64,000 nucleotides of DNA. It comes from Cyanobium sp. NIES-981. Lineage in GTDB: Bacteria > Cyanobacteriota > Cyanobacteriia > PCC-6307 > Cyanobiaceae. The notes under the pieces were generated by a model. The model searched no databases, was not told the origin of the DNA, and saw nothing but the letters and a program-made list of their open reading frames with translations. The position numbers and the translations under genes were made by a program. The DNA lies in NCBI RefSeq assembly GCF_900088535.1, contig NZ_LT578417.1:1240001-1304000 (forward strand). Reading direction: 5' to 3'. Below, piece by piece: positions 38,678 to 51,283 of this stretch (position 1 is the first letter of the stretch; each line of letters opens with the position of its first letter).

Positions 38678-41658
38678 CCAGCACCCTCAGCCAGCCCACC
38701 TCCAGCCAACCCCCAGCGCTGCCCGACATCCCCAGCCCCGGCTCGATCGTCAAGGTGCGCGGGCGGGAGTGGGTGACGCTGCCCCAGAGCCGCGTGGAGA
38801 AGCAGGACCAGGTGCTGCGGCTGCGGCCCCTGGGCGGCGGGGATCAGACGATCGCCACCCTGTTCTGGCCGCTGGAGGGCGAGCAGGTGAAGCCGGCCAG
38901 CTTTGCCCTGCCGGATCCGGCCCTCAGCGGCTCCCAGAGCTCGGCGCTGCTGCTGCGCGATGCCCTGCTGCTCAAGCTGCGCGCCGGTGCGGGCCCGTTC
39001 CGCTGCCTGGGCAATGTGGCGCTGGAGCCCCGGCCATACCAGTTGGTGCCGCTGCTGATGGCGCTCAAGCAGGAGGTGAGTCGGGTGCTGATCGCCGATG
39101 AAGTGGGCCTCGGCAAAACGGTGGAGGCGCTGCTGATCGCCCGGGAACTGCTCGATCGCGGTGAGATCCGCAAGGTCACGGTGATCTGCCCGCCGCACCT
39201 GTGTGAGAAGTGGAAGAGCGACATGATCCGCCAGTTCAACCTGGCGGCCGAGGTGGTGCGGCCTGGCACGGCCCAGAAGCTGGAGCGGGGCCTGCCGGCC
39301 GGCAAGTCGATCTTTGATGTGATCCCGTTCACGGTGGTGAGCCTCGACTGGATCAAGAGCGACCGCAACCGCGAGGGCTTCCTGCGCAGCTGCGGCGAGT
39401 TCGTGATCGTGGACGAGGCCCACACCTGCGCGGCCCGCAAGGGGGGCGGGCGCCAGCAGCGCTATGTGCTGCTGCGGGGCCTGGCCGCTGATCCCCAGCG
39501 CCACTTGGTGCTGCTCACCGCGACCCCCCACAGCGGCGACAAGGAGGCGTTCGACAACCTGCTCGGGCTGCTCGATCCCAAGTTCGAGGGCCTCAGCGAG
39601 ATGCCCGAGGGTCAGCGCCGCAAGGACCTGCGCGATGAGCTGGGCAACTACTTCGTGCAGCGCCGCCGGCTCGATCTCAAGGAAGAGTGGGGCACCGAGG
39701 GAGCCGACTTCCCCGATCGTGAAACCCGCGAGGCCACTTACACCCTCAGCGGCGACTGGGGACGTCTATTCGATGACGTGCTGGCCTATGCCCGTGAACT
39801 CGTGGAGCGGAGCGTTGGCGAAAGCAAGTTGCGCCAGCGGATGAGCTGGTGGGCGGCCCTGGCGTTGCTGCGCTGCGTCAGCAGCAGCCCCGCCGCAGCC
39901 TCCGCCTCCCTGCGCACCAAGCTGTTCAATCTCCAGAACGGCGCTGATGCCGCCTCGGCGCCCAGTGATGACGAGCTGGCCGATGACCTGGAAGCCATGG
40001 CCACCCTGGCCGTGCTCGACGGCGCCGAAGAGGAGTTCAGCGCAGAAGAAGCAGCCCCGGGAGCCGATCTGGCGGAGTCGGCCGATGCCGGGCTGTTGAA
40101 GGATCTGATCGAGCGCTCGGATCGCCTGCGCGGCAAGGCCCACGATCCCAAGCTCAAGCAGCTGCTGAAGGAGCTCAAGGGGCTGCTGGCGGAGGGCTTC
40201 CGGCCAGTGATCTTCTGCCGTTTCCGGCCCACAGCTCACTACCTGGCGGAGCAACTGGAGGAGGAACTGCCCAAGCGCGCGCATGTGGTGATGGCCGTCA
40301 CCGGTGATCTGCCGCCGGAGGAGCGGGTGGAGCGCATCCGCGAGCTGCAGCAGGAGCTGGCGAACGGCAAGGTGCCCGTGCTGGTGGCCACCGACTGCCT
40401 CTCGGAGGGCATCGACCTGCAGCACACCTTCGATGCGGTGATGCACTACGACCTCTGCTGGAACCCCACCCGCCACGAGCAGCGCGAGGGTCGGGTGGAT
40501 CGCTTTGGCCAGGCTCGCAGTGCCGTGCGGGCGCTGATGCTGCACGGCGGCGACTCCAACCCGGTGGATGAGCGGGTGCGGACGGTGATCCTCGAAAAGG
40601 AGAAGACGATCCGCAAGGAGCTGGGGGTGAGCGTGCCGATCCCCGGCAACGCCAACACCATCACCCAGGCGGTTCTGGGCGGGATCTTCGGGAAGGCCGC
40701 CAAGGCAATTCAGGGGTTCCTCAACCTCGGCCTGCCTGGCTTCGGTGGTTCTGGATCAGACCTTGATGCCGTGATTGACGCCGAATGGCAGAGCGCCAAG
40801 GAGAACGCCAAGGCCACGCGCACGATCTTTGCCCAGCGCAGCCTCAAACCGGAGGAAGCCCTCCGCGAATGGGACCGCACGCGCGAATCCCTCGGCAGCG
40901 CCGATGCGGTGGAGCGGCTGGTGCTCAACGCCTGCCGCCGCCTCAACCTGCCGATCGGGGCGTTGCCGGCTGCAGGTGGCTGGGAGCTCGATCTCACCCG
41001 CCTGGAGGACAACCGCCAGGCCCTGAACGAGCGCCTGCGCAACCACGACCTCGGCGGCAAGCTGCGGCTCAGTTTCCGCTCCCCTGCCCGTGACGGCAGC
41101 CAGCTGCTCAGCCGCTCCCATCCGCTGGTGGTGGAGCTGGCCGATTTCGTGGCCGAGCGGGCCCTCAGCGGACTGGAGCCTGAGCTGGCGGCTCGCGCCT
41201 CCGTGATCCGCACCAAGGCGGTGGCCAAACGCACCCAGGTGCTGGTGCTGCGGCTGCGGCACCAGCTGCACCAGTCGCGGTGGACGGGCAATCAGTACGA
41301 GGCCCTGCCCGATCTGCTGGTGGAGGAATGCCTCACGGCCCGGGTGAACGGTGATGGTTTGGAACCACTGGAGGGTGCCGCAGCGCTGGAGCTGCTGGAA
41401 GCCCCCGCCAGCGGCAACATCGATCCGGGGCAGCGCCAGCAGTGGCTTCAAGAGGCGGTGGCAGAGCTCGATGCTCTGCAGCCGGCATTGGCGGCCTTGG
41501 CTGAGCGGCGTGCCGATCTGGCGGAGGAAGACCACCGCCGCGTACGCGAGGCCTCGCTGCGCTCGGGGGAATCGCTGCGGATGCGCTTTCGCTGTGAACC
41601 GAGCCTGCCGGTGGATGTGATCGGCCTGATTGTTCTCCTCCCTGCCCCCAACCTTTGA
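38674..41658 (+). CDS. SNF2-family helicase, DrmD-like
   Basis: 994 aa. N-terminal domain PGSIVKVRGREWVTLP followed by VLRLRPLGGGDQ, as in DISARM DrmD-type proteins. SNF2 core: ADEVGLGKTVEALLIA (Walker A, about 141-156), IVDEAHTC (about 245), LLTATPHSGDKEAF. Helicase C: LVATDCLSEGIDLQHTFD and QREGRVDRFGQ. The C-terminal 350 residues are helical. ATGA overlap with the giant helicase, and only 3 bp to the methyltransferase, show one operon. It probably translocates on DNA to detect or process invading DNA (inference). Confidence 0.85.
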   Translation: MTSTLSQPTSSQPPALPDIPSPGSIVKVRGREWVTLPQSRVEKQDQVLRLRPLGGGDQTIATLFWPLEGEQVKPASFALPDPALSGSQSSALLLRDALLLKLRAGAGPFRCLGNVALEPRPYQLVPLLMALKQEVSRVLIADEVGLGKTVEALLIARELLDRGEIRKVTVICPPHLCEKWKSDMIRQFNLAAEVVRPGTAQKLERGLPAGKSIFDVIPFTVVSLDWIKSDRNREGFLRSCGEFVIVDEAHTCAARKGGGRQQRYVLLRGLAADPQRHLVLLTATPHSGDKEAFDNLLGLLDPKFEGLSEMPEGQRRKDLRDELGNYFVQRRRLDLKEEWGTEGADFPDRETREATYTLSGDWGRLFDDVLAYARELVERSVGESKLRQRMSWWAALALLRCVSSSPAAASASLRTKLFNLQNGADAASAPSDDELADDLEAMATLAVLDGAEEEFSAEEAAPGADLAESADAGLLKDLIERSDRLRGKAHDPKLKQLLKELKGLLAEGFRPVIFCRFRPTAHYLAEQLEEELPKRAHVVMAVTGDLPPEERVERIRELQQELANGKVPVLVATDCLSEGIDLQHTFDAVMHYDLCWNPTRHEQREGRVDRFGQARSAVRALMLHGGDSNPVDERVRTVILEKEKTIRKELGVSVPIPGNANTITQAVLGGIFGKAAKAIQGFLNLGLPGFGGSGSDLDAVIDAEWQSAKENAKATRTIFAQRSLKPEEALREWDRTRESLGSADAVERLVLNACRRLNLPIGALPAAGGWELDLTRLEDNRQALNERLRNHDLGGKLRLSFRSPARDGSQLLSRSHPLVVELADFVAERALSGLEPELAARASVIRTKAVAKRTQVLVLRLRHQLHQSRWTGNQYEALPDLLVEECLTARVNGDGLEPLEGAAALELLEAPASGNIDPGQRQQWLQEAVAELDALQPALAALAERRADLAEEDHRRVREASLRSGESLRMRFRCEPSLPVDVIGLIVLLPAPNL

Positions 41659-41661
41659 GCC

Positions 41662-45510
<3,849 letters not shown>

Positions 45511-45548
45511 GTGCTAATCCTAAATGATCAGCCATTGCCTGAGAAGTC

Positions 45549-46751
45549 ATGACGATAGAAGAGAGCGATAACAAAGTAGACTATCGGAAGCTTCTCAGGT
45601 GTTGGCCACCAATAGACTACATAGAATCAGAGATAGGAAGGCTTGCTGTATTCGCGTTGAGTGCTGGAGCAGCTCAGGACATGAAAACAGCGTTGTGCAA
45701 GCAGGTTCTTTCTGGCGAACTATCAGATGTTCAATTTGCTCGGGCCGTGTTCCGATACAGCTGCTTTCCTGCTGATCGGTTGCGCGAGGGCATAGGTCGA
45801 CCCCACGAGCTGATCCTTACCGAGGATCAATGCCTTCGACTTTCCGAGGTTGAACTTCAAGTATTTTGCAGCATCTTCCTTCGTGGTGAATTGTCGACAA
45901 GGCCCTCCGCCACCGCGCTAGCTGAGCTGCGGGAATCATATCTCAAAAAATGGAATGAAGAAATAGAAAATGAGAGAAAAGAGCTTCAGCGCTTTTGGAT
46001 TGATCTAAGGAGGAGGCTAGAGCAAGTTGAAAAGGACGGATTTGACGTTGATAATCTTTCTGCCGATGAGCTTGCAAAATTGCTCCGTCGCCCCGAAGCC
46101 CGGGAGTCCTACGAAAGATATCGTGATGTTGCCACCATTGCGCGGTACGGCTGGTTCATTGACTTGGAGATGACAATTGGGCGCATTCGGGCGTCAGCAA
46201 AGACCCTTAGAGGCCTCTCGGAAGAGCATCAAAATGCACCGCCATTGTCGCTAATCGAAGAGATTGATGTAAGTGCAGTCAAGTATTTTGAAGAGCGATA
46301 TAGTGACATCAAGACATCAATCCTTTCGCGCTTTAGGACCCGCGGTCACATTCTAGAGCCAGCCTTTGCTGCGCACGAGCGAGGGCTTTACTGCTTATCA
46401 ATTCCCGTCTTCATTGCACAAGCAGATGGGATCTTTAGAGAGTTGCGTGGATTTGGCCTGTTCTCTCTGCACAAGAGCGACGCTCCAAGCGACTACCGGG
46501 AGATTTACGAGTCTATTCTGGCTGGAATATGTGATCGTCACGAGCTAGCATGGAGCGACTTCCTGCCACTGCTTTTTCATTCCAAGCCGGATGGCGGCAT
46601 CCCATTTAATCTCAACACGAAAGACAAGGAGGGGACATGTGAAAACTATAATCGACATGCGATTATGCACGGGCTGTGCACGTTCTATGGGACAAAAGAA
46701 AACAGTTTCCGATATATTAGCCTGCTTAATCTCCTCCGCATCGTCAAGTAA
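45549..46751 (+). CDS. Low-GC hypothetical protein with HEPN-like R-x4-H motif
   Basis: 400 aa, 38 bp after the methyltransferase, same strand, GC near that of the exchanged tract. N-terminal PIDYIESEIGRLAVF, a coiled-coil-prone middle (about 125-165) and a C-terminal block FIAQADGIFRELRGFGLFSL ending in NRHAIMHG and ENSFRYISLLNLL. RHAIMH fits the HEPN RNase R-x4-H pattern; related C-termini occur in proteins of unknown function. It could be an abortive-infection toxin associated with the operon (inference). Confidence 0.6.
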   Translation: MTIEESDNKVDYRKLLRCWPPIDYIESEIGRLAVFALSAGAAQDMKTALCKQVLSGELSDVQFARAVFRYSCFPADRLREGIGRPHELILTEDQCLRLSEVELQVFCSIFLRGELSTRPSATALAELRESYLKKWNEEIENERKELQRFWIDLRRRLEQVEKDGFDVDNLSADELAKLLRRPEARESYERYRDVATIARYGWFIDLEMTIGRIRASAKTLRGLSEEHQNAPPLSLIEEIDVSAVKYFEERYSDIKTSILSRFRTRGHILEPAFAAHERGLYCLSIPVFIAQADGIFRELRGFGLFSLHKSDAPSDYREIYESILAGICDRHELAWSDFLPLLFHSKPDGGIPFNLNTKDKEGTCENYNRHAIMHGLCTFYGTKENSFRYISLLNLLRIVK

Positions 46752-46847
46752 GTCGTTCAAATCCGCGAGCAAGAACAAGGTGGATGCTAGGCAATGCTTT
46801 TGATCTTGTGATCGCACCTGCTGATCAGAATGCTCATAGAAACGTGA

Positions 46848-47477
46848 ATGTCTGAAATCGGCTCATCGATGCCTCCGCCTGCCCCTGACACTGCCGCTGC
46901 CAACGCAGCCCGTACCATCGCCCTGCAGATGCTCGAGGAGCGCGGCCGGGGCGCGGTGTTGGTGGGTGTGGCCCGGGTCGATGCCGCTCTTGAGCACCTG
47001 CTACAGGCGGTTATGGCCCCGGCAGCCAACCGCGGTGACGGCCTGTTCCTGCCGGATCGGCCCTTGGGATCCCTCGGCGCAAAGGTGGCACTCGCTCGCC
47101 GTCTGGGCCTGATCGACGCCCCGGTGGAGCGGGCTCTCTCTGCCCTGCGCAAGCTGCGCAACGCCTTTGCCCATTCCGCTGAATCGGCGTCGCTGGCTGA
47201 TCCTGCCCACAGCGCTCGTCTGGCCGAGATCTATGCCGAGGCCCGCACCAATCCCCTCTGGGCTCCCCTGGAGACGGTGCTGGCTGCCCAGCCACCCTCA
47301 GCCCACGGCCCCCTGGAGCCAGCCCTGCGGGACTACATCCTGCTGATCACGATTCTGGTGGCGTTTCTGGAGGCCACAGCCCAGCAGCTCCAGCCCTTTC
47401 AGCCGCCGGTGGTGATGGGCTTCTCGGGGGTCCTCCGCAAGGAGCCTGCGGGTAATGGCCCTCGAAGCCATGGGTGA
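46848..47477 (+). CDS. MltR-like protein
   Basis: 209 aa. VARVDAALEHLLQAVMAP, then RPLGSLGAKVALARRLGLID and ALRKLRNAFAHSAE match the MltR (mannitol operon repressor-like) all-helical family, which has the HEPN-like layout; RNAFAH is an R-x4-H. No mannitol genes are nearby. High GC, unlike the preceding gene. It lies 96 bp downstream of it. Confidence 0.65.
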   Translation: MSEIGSSMPPPAPDTAAANAARTIALQMLEERGRGAVLVGVARVDAALEHLLQAVMAPAANRGDGLFLPDRPLGSLGAKVALARRLGLIDAPVERALSALRKLRNAFAHSAESASLADPAHSARLAEIYAEARTNPLWAPLETVLAAQPPSAHGPLEPALRDYILLITILVAFLEATAQQLQPFQPPVVMGFSGVLRKEPAGNGPRSHG

Positions 47478-48034
47478 GCGGAACGGGTAGGCGCCTCCGA
47501 AGTCAGCCAATCCATCAGTCAGTCGTCTCAGCACGTCACGGATCCAGCCGAGTTCCTCAGAAGACGGCTTGCCGTGGGGCTCACAGCACGTTCAGCGCAT
47601 CGGCCGAGGCCCGCGGCGGATCGGCCGCACCAAGGGCTTGAGCGTCGGTGGGATCTGCAGCTGCTGGTCGGCCCACTGGGCGGACAGGGCTGCCAGCAGG
47701 CTGGCGCGGTTGCCGTGGATCCGGAGCATGGCGTTGGCTCAACGTGCTGGCCACCAGCCTGATCGGGCCGGCCCGCTGCGCCAGCCCAGAAGTTGACAGG
47801 GCCGGGCAACCAATGGCACAAGCGCGACGGACGTTCATGCCGGTGGCGATGTGCCATGAGCGATCGGCTGCGCTGTGAGGTCGGTGCCGCAGGCCCTTCC
47901 ATGCTCCGCGCCTTGGCAAGGGTTTCACCAGCCAGCCGGGTTGGGCGTCGGGCTCCGCTGCGCTGCGCCATTCACTGGTGGCTGGCCCTTGCCGGGCGGC
48001 GCGGCTGCAGGGCGGGTCCTGCGTCACCCCTCCT
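47478..48034. other. Intergenic stretch
   Basis: About 550 bp. The only candidate gene is the 45-codon minus-strand frame at 47592-47729. The remaining open frames are shadows with no conserved block. Confidence 0.45.
47592..47729 (-). CDS. Possible small protein, 45 aa
   Basis: ATG at 47729: MLRIHGNRASLLAALSAQWA, then DQQLQIPPTLKPLVRP. Composition is protein-like (amphipathic helix, then Pro-rich part), but nothing is recognised and no ribosome site stands out. Confidence 0.25.
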   Translation of the reverse strand: MLRIHGNRASLLAALSAQWADQQLQIPPTLKPLVRPIRRGPRPMR

Positions 48035-48760
48035 GTGGCTGCTGCCGAGTCCCACCGTGCCTCCCTGTCCTTCCCCTCAAGCAACGCCAAAACCGGTCCG
48101 ATCGCTGTCTCCAGCACCAGCCGCCGCACCTGCCCCTCCAGCTGCCCCCTGGCCGGCGATCAGGGCTGCTACGCCGAGGCTGGCTTCCACACCCGGCTCC
48201 ATTGGGATCGGCTCAGCCGGGGCGAGAGCGGCCTGCCGGCAGAGGCCTTCATCCGCCAGGTGCTGGCGCTGCCGGCCGGGATCCTGTTCCGCCATTGCGT
48301 GGCGGGCGATCAATGGCCTGATCCGGCCGATCCGCTGCGCATCGATCAGGCCCTATTGCTCCAGCTGGCTCGGGCCACACGGCATCTGCGAGCGGCCTGG
48401 TCCTTCACCCACTTCCCGATGGGCCCGGAGAATCAGGCCGCCGTGCGGCAAGCAGCCGCCAAGGGGTTGGTGGTCAATGCCTCCACCGAATCCCGCTCCG
48501 TGGCGGCGGGGCTGCAGCGCAAGGGCATCCCATCCGTCTGCGTGGTGCCGCCCGATGCGCCGGCGGTGTTCCGCCACGAGGGCGTGCGCTTTGTGGCCTG
48601 CCCCGCCAGCCGCCGGGGGAAAGGCGGCCGCAAGGTCCAGTGCATCAGCTGCGGCGGCCGCTTTGGGATTCCCCTCTGCGCCCAGGCCGATCGGCCGTTC
48701 GTGATCACCTTTCCCGCCCATGGCCTCCGGGCGGCGGCGGCAGCGGCCCACTGCAGCTGA
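48035..48760 (+). CDS. DUF7227-type Cys-rich protein
   Basis: About 241 aa from GTG at 48035 (GTG at 47978 is an alternative). Landmarks: NAKTGPIAVSSTSRRTCPSS with CPLAGDQGCYAEAG, LPAGILFRHCVAGDQWPDPA, FTHFPMGPENQAAV, and a C-terminal zinc-ribbon-like pattern C(P), CISCGGRFGIPLC. Proteins of this pattern are widespread in phages, plasmids and islands, with no known function. The call rests on memory of the family pattern. Confidence 0.65.
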   Translation: MAAAESHRASLSFPSSNAKTGPIAVSSTSRRTCPSSCPLAGDQGCYAEAGFHTRLHWDRLSRGESGLPAEAFIRQVLALPAGILFRHCVAGDQWPDPADPLRIDQALLLQLARATRHLRAAWSFTHFPMGPENQAAVRQAAAKGLVVNASTESRSVAAGLQRKGIPSVCVVPPDAPAVFRHEGVRFVACPASRRGKGGRKVQCISCGGRFGIPLCAQADRPFVITFPAHGLRAAAAAAHCS

Positions 48761-48800
48761 GGGGCATGCCCCCAGACTGCCCCCTGGTTCAAGGAGCGGC

Positions 48801-49598
48801 GTGACCACCTCTGCCTCGGTGTTGTTCCTGGCCCATGGCTCACCGATGTTTGCCCTGCAGCCCGGTGCCGCCGGGGCGGCCCTTGCCGAGTTCGCCACGA
48901 CCCTGCAGCGGCCCCAGGCGGTGCTGGTGATCAGTCCCCACTGGGAGACGAAGGTGGCCACGGTGAGCACGGCCAGCCAGCTGACGACCATCCACGACTT
49001 CGGGGGCTTTGATCCGGCCCTCTACGCAATCCAGTACCCCGCCAGCGGCAGCCCCGAAGGGGCGCAGGAAGTCGTTGCTGGACTGTCGGCCGCTGGCTTG
49101 CCCGTAACCACCGACGCCGAGCGCGGACTGGACCATGGGGCCTGGGTGCCGTTGCGCTACCTGTTCCCCGCGGCGGATGTGCCCGTGGTGCCGCTGTCGA
49201 TCCAGCACCAGGGCGGGCCGGACCATGCCTTCCGCGTGGGCCAGGCGCTGGCGCCGCTGACCGAGAGGGGCTGGCTGATCGTGGCCTCCGGCAACATCAC
49301 CCACAACCTGCGCGACTGGCAGCAGGCCAGCCGCGGTTTTGGCGTGGATGTCAGCTACGCCCAGCGCTTCTCCGACTGGGTCGACGCGCAGTTGAGCGGT
49401 GGCCAGGTGGAGGCGCTGCTGCACTACCGCGACTGCCAGCCCGATGCTGAGCAGGCCCAGCCCCGCGACGAGCAACTGCTGCCGTTGTTCACCGCCCTCG
49501 GGGCCGCCGGCCCTGAGGCCCGTGCCAGGGCGATTCATCGCGGCATCCGCGATCACGTGATCGCCATGGACAGCTACGCCTTCGAGCGGGCTGCCTAA
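48801..49598 (+). CDS. DODA-type extradiol aromatic ring-opening dioxygenase
   Basis: 265 aa from GTG at 48801. LigB/YgiD-like: VLFLAHGSPMFAL (metal His), VISPHWET (metal His), GLDHGAWVPLRYLFP (catalytic DHG) and GNITHNLRDW. Family members cleave catechols or DOPA with a non-heme metal; the physiological substrate is unknown. The reading frame runs on upstream but without family features. Confidence 0.85.
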   Translation: MTTSASVLFLAHGSPMFALQPGAAGAALAEFATTLQRPQAVLVISPHWETKVATVSTASQLTTIHDFGGFDPALYAIQYPASGSPEGAQEVVAGLSAAGLPVTTDAERGLDHGAWVPLRYLFPAADVPVVPLSIQHQGGPDHAFRVGQALAPLTERGWLIVASGNITHNLRDWQQASRGFGVDVSYAQRFSDWVDAQLSGGQVEALLHYRDCQPDAEQAQPRDEQLLPLFTALGAAGPEARARAIHRGIRDHVIAMDSYAFERAA

Positions 49599-49661
49599 GC
49601 CGTCGGCAGAGTCCTCAGGGCGTCGTCCGACCCGCCCCAGAGCATCCAACCCCAGCAAGGC

Positions 49662-49675
49662 AATGCACGTGCATT
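49662..49675. promoter_or_regulatory. Palindromic operator of the prlF-yhaV operon
   Basis: AATGCACGTGCATT is a perfect 14-bp palindrome ending 9 bp before the prlF ATG. Type II antitoxins autorepress their operons at such sites. Confidence 0.65.
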
Positions 49676-49684
49676 ACCATTGGC

Positions 49685-50083
49685 ATGGCTTCAGCGGGTG
49701 GCCTTATGGCTGTTCTCTCCTCTCCTGACGTGGCCGGTACCTCCGTGAGCCCCCCCCAGGAGGAGGTGGAATCGGCGCTGACGGATCGCTATCAGACCAC
49801 CGTGCCGCAACCCGTGCGGCGGGCCCTTGGGTTGCGCAAGCGCGACCGCATTCGCTACGCCTTCCGCGCCAACGGTGAGGTGGTGTTGCAGCGCGTCAGC
49901 ACCGAACCAGCAGCAGAGGATCCGGCCCTGGCTCCCTTCCTCGCGCTCCTGGAGCGGGACATCGCCAGCCATCCCGAGCGGCTGCAGCCCATCGGCGCAG
50001 AGCTGGTTCAGCGCCTGCAGGATCTGGTGGGTGACATCGAGGTGGATCTCGATGAAGCACTGCCAGACGACGAGCCCGCCTGA
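49685..50083 (+). CDS. prlF: PrlF-type antitoxin
   Basis: 132 aa (an internal ATG at 49706 is also possible). The SpoVT/AbrB-like swapped-hairpin DNA-binding part is clear: SALTDRYQTTVPQPVRRALG with LRKRDRIRYAFRANGEVVLQ. An acidic C-terminus (DIEVDLDEALPDDEPA) would bind the toxin. It is 2 bp upstream of yhaV and behind a palindrome, the usual autoregulated layout. Confidence 0.88.
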   Translation: MASAGGLMAVLSSPDVAGTSVSPPQEEVESALTDRYQTTVPQPVRRALGLRKRDRIRYAFRANGEVVLQRVSTEPAAEDPALAPFLALLERDIASHPERLQPIGAELVQRLQDLVGDIEVDLDEALPDDEPA

Positions 50084-50085
50084 CG

Positions 50086-50589
50086 GTGGGCACAGCGGCA
50101 GGATCGCCCGCGGTGATCAACGGGTGGAGGCTCTATGCGCACCCGTTGTTTCTCGATCAGCTGGAGGCGTTGATCACCGAGGTGGAGTCGCTGCGCCGCA
50201 AGGACCCCGAGGGGTATGGCAGCAAGAACCCCAGCAAGCGCCTGGCGGCCATCGCCCGCCTGATGCTCCAGGACATTCCCCAGGACCCCAACCGCAAGGA
50301 ATACCAGCAAGGGTCCACCCTCGGGGCTGAACATCGCCACTGGCGACGGGCCAAGTTCTTTCAGCAGTACCGGTTGTTCTTCCGTTTTCACACGCGCTCA
50401 CGGCTGATCGTGCTGGGCTGGGTGAACGACACCGGCACCAAGCGCGCCTACGGCAGCAAGACCGATGCCTACCGGGTGTTCCAGTCCATGCTGGCCAGCG
50501 GCCATCCGCCCGACGACTGGGACGAACTCCTGCAGGAGGCCACACAGGCCGCCGGGCGTTTGCAGCAGCTCACCGATCGGCTCCCTTGA
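50086..50589 (+). CDS. yhaV: YhaV-type ribonuclease toxin
   Basis: 167 aa from GTG at 50086. Family hallmarks: KRLAAIARLMLQDIPQDP, HRHWRRAKFFQQYRLFFRFH and RLIVLGWVNDTGTKRAYGSK, with GHPPDDWDELL at the C-terminus. It would cleave RNA on translating ribosomes when not bound by PrlF. All signature parts are intact, so the pair should be functional. Confidence 0.88.
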   Translation: MGTAAGSPAVINGWRLYAHPLFLDQLEALITEVESLRRKDPEGYGSKNPSKRLAAIARLMLQDIPQDPNRKEYQQGSTLGAEHRHWRRAKFFQQYRLFFRFHTRSRLIVLGWVNDTGTKRAYGSKTDAYRVFQSMLASGHPPDDWDELLQEATQAAGRLQQLTDRLP

Positions 50590-50705
50590 GCGGAATCGGA
50601 TGCTGAAGGGGGCTGGCTCGGGGCCTCTCCAGTCTGAGGCCCTCCTGACGTCGGGCCTCCGCTGGGATCGGTCCCGTCGCTGCGCCGCCCCCGGCGCCGA
50701 TCGTC

Positions 50706-51035
50706 ATGGCCATGCCCTCTGCGAGCGCCCCGGTTTTTGCCCGCTCCCCGTTCTGCCGGCCCGAGGAGGATCCCTTTCTGCTGCTCGAATCCACGCTGCG
50801 CTCGATGGAAGAGATCCTGCGCCGGAGCCGGGGGCTGCCATTGCGCCGCACCTGGATCGAGCAGCCCTATGGCGAGGAGGAGTTCACCCTGCTGGAGGAG
50901 GAGGTGATCCCCGCGATCCAGCAGTGCCTGGCGCGTGTGGATGAGCTGGATCAGCGCCTGCAGGCCCAGCAGGAGGCCGAGATCGCCCACATCGAGGCCG
51001 AGCGCATGGCTGAGCTGGTACTGGCACAGGCCTGA
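50706..51035 (+). CDS. Hypothetical protein, 109 aa
   Basis: Acidic helical protein: EEDPFLLLESTLRSMEEILR and a C-terminal helix (IQQCLARVDELDQRLQAQQE) ending MAELVLAQA. No family is recognised. It converges with the phage-like minus-strand gene set and may belong to it. Confidence 0.5.
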   Translation: MAMPSASAPVFARSPFCRPEEDPFLLLESTLRSMEEILRRSRGLPLRRTWIEQPYGEEEFTLLEEEVIPAIQQCLARVDELDQRLQAQQEAEIAHIEAERMAELVLAQA

Positions 51036-51088
51036 GCCAGCTCCTGAGCCCAGCTGGGGGGCTCCGGTCCCCTGGCTCCCCTCAGGGC

Positions 51089-51280
51089 TCAGTCGGCAGC
51101 GAACACCAGGGTGCTGAGCGGCCACCAGCCGCCGCCACCCTCGTCGTAGCTGAGCTCCACCATCGGATCCTCGGGGCTGCTGCTCTCGAGGCTGAGCACC
51201 GTGGCGCCAGTGCCGGGGCTGATCAGGTCACGCCAGCAGGGCTCGCCGATCGCCGGCAGGGGTGTGGGGCTGGCGGTCAT
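51089..51280 (-). CDS. Small protein at the end of the virion gene set, 63 aa
   Basis: MTASPTPLPAIGEPCWRDLI then a beta-like part ending WWPLSTLVFAAD. It starts 3 bp after the stop of the propeller gene, so it is the last gene of the minus-strand operon. Function unknown. Confidence 0.5.
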   Translation of the reverse strand: MTASPTPLPAIGEPCWRDLISPGTGATVLSLESSSPEDPMVELSYDEGGGGWWPLSTLVFAAD

Positions 51281-51283
51281 GGC

